Shown: positions 58,990 through 64,000 of the stretch, in pieces
How the letters are laid out: every line of letters begins with the position of its first letter
Numbering within the stretch: the first letter of the stretch is position 1
Origin: Mucilaginibacter gilvus
GTDB taxonomy: Bacteria > Bacteroidota > Bacteroidia > Sphingobacteriales > Sphingobacteriaceae
Length of the DNA: 64,000 bases
Reading direction: 5' to 3'
Assembly (NCBI RefSeq): GCF_004054195.1
Contig: NZ_SBIW01000001.1
Coordinates: 248,001-312,000 of the forward strand
Translations under genes and position numbers: made by a program
Notes under the pieces: model-generated
What the model saw: only the letters and a program-made list of their open reading frames with translations
Database searches by the model: none
Told to the model about the DNA's origin: nothing

Positions 58990-61900
58990 ATGATTAAAAC
59001 TAAGTATATTATCCTCGTTGCACCGGTATTTTTTGCCCTAACCACGCAGGCGCAGCAAAATCCTTCCTTCCACATTAACCAGGTTTACAACACCGCTGCC
59101 GACCTGCTGGATAAAGGAAAATTCGCCTCCGCCGCAGAGCAATTCCGGTTGGTAGAAGAAAGCCGCCTTAAACCCGCGCCGCAATCAAAATTCGAATCGG
59201 AACTCTCCCTTCTAAAAGAAAACGCCCAGTATTACGAAGCATTTTGTGCGCTTGAATTGGGCAACGACGATGCGGAGAGCATGTTTCTGCGCTTTATAAA
59301 AGAACACCCCGAAAACCCGCTTACCAAACTGGCGTTCTTCCAGGTGGGGCGGTCGTATTTTAAACAGGGCAAATTTGAGCAAGCCCTCGTTTGGTTTAAC
59401 AAGGTGCAGGCTGGCGAGCTTACAGGCTCACAAAATACCGAGTACAAGTTCCAAAAAGGATACGCCTATTTTATGCTGAACGACTACAAAAACGCGCAGG
59501 CCCTTTTTGGCGAAGTGAAGAATAAGAGATCGGCGTTTACAGATGATGCCGTTTACTACTTTGCCTATATCGCCTATTTAAAAAAGGATTACAGCATCGC
59601 ATTGGTCAACTTCGAGCGGTTAAAGAACTCCAAAAAATACGAAAGCAGTTACCCTTACTATATCACTGCCGTTTACTTTTTAGATAAACGCTACAACGAT
59701 GTACTGGCATACACCATTCCAATCCTAAAAACAACCAAACAGCAAAACGAAACCGAAATGCTGCGCATTGTTGCTGCATCTTATTTTGCCAATAGCGATT
59801 TTGATAACTCGGTGAGTTACTACAGTCGTTTCCAGGATCAGGACCAGGGTAAAACCCAAAACACGCAGGACAGCTATCAGATAGGTTACGCCTATTATAA
59901 GGTGGGCAATTACGGCAAGGCATCCAGCGAACTGGAGAAACTGGTAGCCCAAAACGACAATTACAGTCAAAGCGGCAGCTACACTTTGGGAGATGTGTTC
60001 CTGAAAATGAATAATAAACAAAGCGCGCGCAACGCGTTCCGTGTTGCCTCCAAGCTTGATTTTGATAAACAGTTGCAGGAAGACGCGCTTTACCAATACG
60101 CCAAACTCTCTTACGAACTCGACTTTAATAACGAGGCGCTGATAGCCACCCGTGCCTATTTAAAGAACTACCCACGCAGCAGCCGCAACGATGAGGTAAA
60201 AACCTTATTAGGCGAAGAGCTGCTAAACTCGCATAATTATAAAGAAGCTGTTGAGATATTGGAGCCGATCCCCAATAAATCGGCCAGTGCCCAGGAAGCC
60301 TATCAAAAAGTGGCCTACTACCGCGGGCTGGAGTTTTACAACGAACGTGCTTTTGAAAACGCCATCGGTATATTCCTGCGTTCGCTTAAAAACCCTGTAG
60401 ATACCAAAATACAGGCGCTTACTTATTACTGGATGGCCGAGGCCATGTACGAAGTACGTAAATACGGCGAATCCGTTGATAATTTCCAACGGTTTTTGGC
60501 CATGCCCGAATCCAAGGAGACCGACGTAGCTAATTTTGCCAATTACGCGCTTGCTTACGCTGCTTTCGGTGGCGAGCAATACCGCACAGCCGCTACTTAC
60601 TTCGAGAAATTTTTAAAGGGAGACATTAAAGATAAAAACAGCGAGAACGATGCGGTAAGCCGCCTGGGCGACAGTTATTTTGTACTGAAAAGTTACGATA
60701 ACGCGATGGGTGCATACAACCGCATCATTGCGCAGCAAAGCCAGGACCAGGATTACGCGTTGTTTCAGCGCGGTATTATACAAGGTTTACAGGGCAACCT
60801 GGATAGCAAGATAAGTACGCTTAACGATGTGTTGTCTCGTTTCCCAAATTCGGATTACGCGGATGATGCATCCTTCGAGATTGCCTATACTTACTTTTTA
60901 AAGAACGATGGCGACCGCGCCAAAACAGACCTGCAGGCCATGATACAAAAGTATCCGCGCAGCAGCTACGTGCCACGTGCCTTAACAACCATCGGCCTAA
61001 TAGATTATAATGCCGGTCGCGATGATGAGGCCGTTACTTCCTTTAAACAGGTAGTTGCCGATTATTCATCAAGCGATGAAGCTAAACAGGCGCTTAAACA
61101 GGTAGAGAAAATTTATACCGATAAAGGCGATGCGCAAACGTTCATCAACTATGCAGGCACTACCGCTATAGGCAACTACTCCACTGCCGACCAGGAGAAC
61201 ATTATGTACGCCGCTGCCAACAACCTTTACCTGCGTGCCGACTGGCAAGGCACCGTAAACGCCGTTAGCGCTTACTTTGATAAATTCCCAACCAAGCAGA
61301 TCTTTGAGAAAGAAGCAAGGTTTATCCGTGCGCAAAGTTTGGTGAATTTGGGTAAAACCGATGAAGCTGTTGTGGATTACAACGTTATCCTGAACGACTG
61401 GACCAGCGCCTACAGCGAGAAAGCGCTCATCAGCATGGCCAAGCTTTACATGGCGCAAAAGAAATACAACGATGCCATCGTGTTCCTGAAAAGGTTGGAA
61501 ACCAACTCGGAGTACAAGGCAGATTACTCGTACGCCATTAACAACCTGCTGTTTTGCTATTCGCAGATAAACATGCCGGATGATATCCTGAAATATGCCA
61601 ACCTCATCCGCGATAACGAAAAATCGGCGCAGGAGGATATCTTTAAAACAGGCACTTACGCGGGTAAAGCTTACCTGGCAAAAGCAGATACAGCATCGGC
61701 CATTACCGAGTTTAACTACACGCTAAAAAACACCAAAACCGTAGCCGCCGCCGAAGCTAAATATAACCTGGCTAACATAGAATATCTGCGCGGCAAGTAC
61801 AAAGCGTCTCAAAAAACCTGTTTCGACCTGGTGAAGGAAATGCCGAACTACGATTACTGGGTGGCAAAAACCTACATCCTGCTCGCTGATAACTATGTTG

Positions 61901-62091
61901 GGTTAAAAGATGCTTTTCAGGCGAAAGCAACACTGCAAAGTATTATTGAGAACTATAAAGGCGATGATGATATTTTGCCTATAGCTAAACAAAAGTTGGC
62001 GCAAATGTCGCCTCAGAAGGCTGGCGCGTTAAAACCTGCCGCTGATAAACCGGCGGTAACAGACACAACTAAACAAGGAACTAAAGAATAA
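58990..62091 (+). CDS. Large exported tetratricopeptide-repeat protein
   Basis: About 1033 residues starting MIKTKYIILVAPVFFALTTQAQ, a signal peptide (an in-frame ATG at 58981 adds three residues). The rest is a chain of TPR units, about two dozen, for example YEAFCALELGNDDAESMFLRFIKEHPENPLTKLAFFQVGRSYFKQGKFEQALVWFNKV and similar. No enzymatic motif is present, so it should be a periplasmic scaffold. The outer-membrane barrel gene follows after 14 bases, which suggests the two proteins work together. Confidence 0.88.
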   Translation: MIKTKYIILVAPVFFALTTQAQQNPSFHINQVYNTAADLLDKGKFASAAEQFRLVEESRLKPAPQSKFESELSLLKENAQYYEAFCALELGNDDAESMFLRFIKEHPENPLTKLAFFQVGRSYFKQGKFEQALVWFNKVQAGELTGSQNTEYKFQKGYAYFMLNDYKNAQALFGEVKNKRSAFTDDAVYYFAYIAYLKKDYSIALVNFERLKNSKKYESSYPYYITAVYFLDKRYNDVLAYTIPILKTTKQQNETEMLRIVAASYFANSDFDNSVSYYSRFQDQDQGKTQNTQDSYQIGYAYYKVGNYGKASSELEKLVAQNDNYSQSGSYTLGDVFLKMNNKQSARNAFRVASKLDFDKQLQEDALYQYAKLSYELDFNNEALIATRAYLKNYPRSSRNDEVKTLLGEELLNSHNYKEAVEILEPIPNKSASAQEAYQKVAYYRGLEFYNERAFENAIGIFLRSLKNPVDTKIQALTYYWMAEAMYEVRKYGESVDNFQRFLAMPESKETDVANFANYALAYAAFGGEQYRTAATYFEKFLKGDIKDKNSENDAVSRLGDSYFVLKSYDNAMGAYNRIIAQQSQDQDYALFQRGIIQGLQGNLDSKISTLNDVLSRFPNSDYADDASFEIAYTYFLKNDGDRAKTDLQAMIQKYPRSSYVPRALTTIGLIDYNAGRDDEAVTSFKQVVADYSSSDEAKQALKQVEKIYTDKGDAQTFINYAGTTAIGNYSTADQENIMYAAANNLYLRADWQGTVNAVSAYFDKFPTKQIFEKEARFIRAQSLVNLGKTDEAVVDYNVILNDWTSAYSEKALISMAKLYMAQKKYNDAIVFLKRLETNSEYKADYSYAINNLLFCYSQINMPDDILKYANLIRDNEKSAQEDIFKTGTYAGKAYLAKADTASAITEFNYTLKNTKTVAAAEAKYNLANIEYLRGKYKASQKTCFDLVKEMPNYDYWVAKTYILLADNYVGLKDAFQAKATLQSIIENYKGDDDILPIAKQKLAQMSPQKAGALKPAADKPAVTDTTKQGTKE

Positions 62092-62105
62092 AAGAGGAAC
62101 AAGCA

Positions 62106-63953
62106 ATGAACACAAGATACACCTACATACTGCTCGCCTTGTTAATGAGTTTTTTCTTTGTCCCGGCAAGTGCGCAAACAAAGAAACCGGCTGCAAAAAA
62201 ACCCGCCGCTAAAACAGTTCAGAAACCGGTAGCTAAAAAGAAACCGGCTAAGGCAGTTCCTGTAGTACAAAAATCATCGGCCAAGAACCTGGGCGATGCA
62301 GCTTCTACCGTTACGGTAGATACCACCAAAAAAGGCGGACAAAACAAACCGAATAATACGCCAGGGGCCGGCCTTACAGAAGAGATAGTAGTTACCACAG
62401 CTTACAAACCGGTATTGGCCGAGGCGGTAAAAATACGCCGCAACCCAAATCTCGAAGAGGCATCGCCTTTTAAAGCGCCTTTGGCTTACGCCCCTATCGA
62501 CAAAAAGCTGCAGCAGGATAATAACATTGGCGAATTGGAGGCCATGAAACGCCCCGCCGAGCAAGATTCTGTATTGATCAATAACTATGTAAAAGTGGGT
62601 GCCGGAAGCTTAAAAACCACATACGGCGAGGCTTATTTTGCCAACGGTCGCGATGAAGCGTTGCAGGTTGGCGGCTTTTTAAAGCATTTTGCACAAGCCG
62701 GCAACCAGTACAAGCAAAACGAGATCAGGGATGAGATTGGCGTTTTCGGTAAAAGCATCAACGCTGAAAACACTATCAGCGGACGGATCAGCTACAAACG
62801 GCACGGCACATATTTTTATGGCGATAACACTTCCGGGGTTGCCCCTGCCGCTTACGTTTTCGATCCGCAGAAGCAAACTTTTAACACCATAGGTGCCGAG
62901 GCTGAACTGGCTAAAAACTATAAAGACGTGGAGAACGATTTCACCTACGCCTTAAAGCTAAAGGGCTATATTTTCAGCAACGCCTACAAGGCCAAGGAGA
63001 ATAACATCATTTTATCGGGCTTTGTAAACCAAACGGTAAAACAGTTTTACGCGGGCCTGGCCGGTTCATTGGACATTAGCACCCAAAAGGATGCGCTTTA
63101 TTCTCTGAATAACAATATTGTAAGGGCAAACCCTTACATCAAGTTCCAGGGCGAAAACTATAAAATTGACGCGGGTATCAACATAGCCAAAGAGTTTGGC
63201 CTTTCTGACAGGTTCTTCATCTTCCCGGCCGCTAAATTAGAGTACCAGATAGTACCGAAATATGTGCGCTTATTTGCCGAAGCCAAGGGTGACGTAAACC
63301 GCGCCTCGTTACTGGAGTATACTGATGTAAACCCTTTCCTGGGCGAAAATATCAACCTTATAAACTCGGTAGATCAGCTGGATGTCACCGTTGGGCTGAA
63401 GGGAACCCTTGCTCCTGGTTTGAGCTTTAAAGCAGCCATTTTCCGCAACAGCATAAAAAACCTTCGACTCTTTGTAAACGATTTTGCTAACACCGGTAAC
63501 AAATACGGCGTTATTTACGATGGCGGTAAAACACGCATCAGTGGATTTAACGGCGAACTAAACTTTAAAGCAGCCGATTTCGATCTGTTTGGCCGTGTAG
63601 AATTTAAAGATTACAAGATGGCAACTGAGGCTGAACCATGGAATTTGCCAACCTTTAAGTTAACCGCAGGTACCGTGATCCACATCAGCAATACGGTAGA
63701 TATAAACGGTTCTTTGATGTTCCGTGGTTCCACGCAGGATAGGCCGCTTGGTGCAGGTGGGTTATCGTCAACACCCGTGAGTTCTAATATAGCGTCTTTT
63801 GCCGACCTGAGCGGTGGGGCCACATACAAGGTGAATAAAAAGTTTTCGGTATTTGTACAGGTAAATAATATACTAAGCACTACTAACCAAACCTGGCTTT
63901 ATTACCCAAATTATGGGCTTAATGTGTTTGGCGGAGTGGGTTATGCTTTTTAA
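62106..63953 (+). CDS. Outer-membrane beta-barrel protein (TonB-receptor-like)
   Basis: A 615-residue protein with a signal peptide (MNTRYTYILLALLMSFFFVPASA), a Lys/Ala/Pro-rich linker (residues about 25-60) that could span peptidoglycan or bind it, and a TonB-box-like EEIVVTTAYKP. A long beta-barrel region has alternating strands and ends in the C-terminal Phe typical of outer-membrane proteins (GLNVFGGVGYAF). No plug domain of normal length is recognised, so it is not a regular TonB-dependent receptor. It is cotranscribed with the TPR gene. Confidence 0.8.
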   Translation: MNTRYTYILLALLMSFFFVPASAQTKKPAAKKPAAKTVQKPVAKKKPAKAVPVVQKSSAKNLGDAASTVTVDTTKKGGQNKPNNTPGAGLTEEIVVTTAYKPVLAEAVKIRRNPNLEEASPFKAPLAYAPIDKKLQQDNNIGELEAMKRPAEQDSVLINNYVKVGAGSLKTTYGEAYFANGRDEALQVGGFLKHFAQAGNQYKQNEIRDEIGVFGKSINAENTISGRISYKRHGTYFYGDNTSGVAPAAYVFDPQKQTFNTIGAEAELAKNYKDVENDFTYALKLKGYIFSNAYKAKENNIILSGFVNQTVKQFYAGLAGSLDISTQKDALYSLNNNIVRANPYIKFQGENYKIDAGINIAKEFGLSDRFFIFPAAKLEYQIVPKYVRLFAEAKGDVNRASLLEYTDVNPFLGENINLINSVDQLDVTVGLKGTLAPGLSFKAAIFRNSIKNLRLFVNDFANTGNKYGVIYDGGKTRISGFNGELNFKAADFDLFGRVEFKDYKMATEAEPWNLPTFKLTAGTVIHISNTVDINGSLMFRGSTQDRPLGAGGLSSTPVSSNIASFADLSGGATYKVNKKFSVFVQVNNILSTTNQTWLYYPNYGLNVFGGVGYAF

Positions 63954-63979
63954 GCTTTTTGATGTTTTATAATTATCCG

Positions 63980-64000
63980 TACTTTTAGCGAATGGATGTA
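63980..64000 (+). promoter_or_regulatory. -7 box and start of the next gene (truncated by window)
   Basis: TACTTTTA at 63980-63987 resembles the -7 box, and ATG at 63992 opens a frame (MDV...) that runs off the window edge. The product cannot be identified. Confidence 0.35.

Overview
The window looks like chromosomal DNA of a Bacteroidota species of the family Sphingobacteriaceae, probably Mucilaginibacter or a close relative. Signs of this are a type IX secretion plug protein, TamL, LytS/LytTR signalling, proteins recognisable as Bacteroidota families, little sign of Shine-Dalgarno sites, and promoters of the TTTG-N19-21-TAnnTTTG type. The genus is an inference from protein flavour; there is no rRNA gene here.

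Layout. 1-3 kb: agmatine-to-putrescine genes (aguB end, aguA) split by a broken four-helix-bundle gene, then a frameshifted membrane-protein gene. 3-7 kb: envelope-stress-like module (LiaF-like protein, DUF4288, LytS-type kinase, LytTR regulator) and an L,D-transpeptidase. 7-12.3 kb: aromatic amino acid breakdown (flavin reductase, FAH-family hydrolase, homogentisate dioxygenase, 4-hydroxyphenylpyruvate dioxygenase). 12.3-24.5 kb: housekeeping and envelope genes (YCII-like, TspO, TamL, TrmH-type methyltransferase, tRNA-Cys, a 57-residue basic protein, pyrD, SGNH hydrolase, ABC-F factor, T9SS plug, thioesterase, macro domain). 24.6-31 kb: EVE protein, carbonic anhydrase with SulP transporter, acyl-CoA carboxylase beta subunit, PEP mutase/isocitrate lyase-like enzyme. 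31-42 kb: XRE regulator, MBL-rhodanese protein, a UPF0175/DUF3368 toxin-antitoxin pair with a frameshifted toxin, valS, hybrid kinase, HsdR_N-like protein, holA, YoaK-like protein and a second carbonic anhydrase. 42-53 kb: pruA, a repeat nest beside a 590-residue DUF4209 gene carrying an R-x4-H motif, SGNH esterase, DoxX-like protein, EamA transporter, GNAT, M42 peptidase, nucleotidyltransferase. 53-64 kb: M16 protease, two tandem paralogous zinc ribbons, a single-domain response regulator, DUF922 protein, and a large TPR protein paired with an outer-membrane barrel.

The signal ordinary annotation would miss is a scattered class of elements built from short tandem arrays with a strict 7-, 8-, 9- or 10-base period, often as two facing (inverted) arms around a short spacer. 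The unit sequence differs from place to place but the period and inverted layout recur. One pair flanks the broken four-helix-bundle gene, one lies in frame inside valS, one forms the whole divergent promoter region of holA and its neighbour, one encloses a terminator and runs into the pruA stop codon, and others precede hmgA, hppD and the M16 gene. Separate repeat families are also present: a GTAGAGACGCG palindrome (three copies), a roughly 190-base repeat (two copies in opposite orientation), and GTCATTGCGAG-like repeats.

Three genes carry a single disabling change (one nonsense codon, two one-base losses in homopolymers). The two homopolymer cases could be sequence errors.
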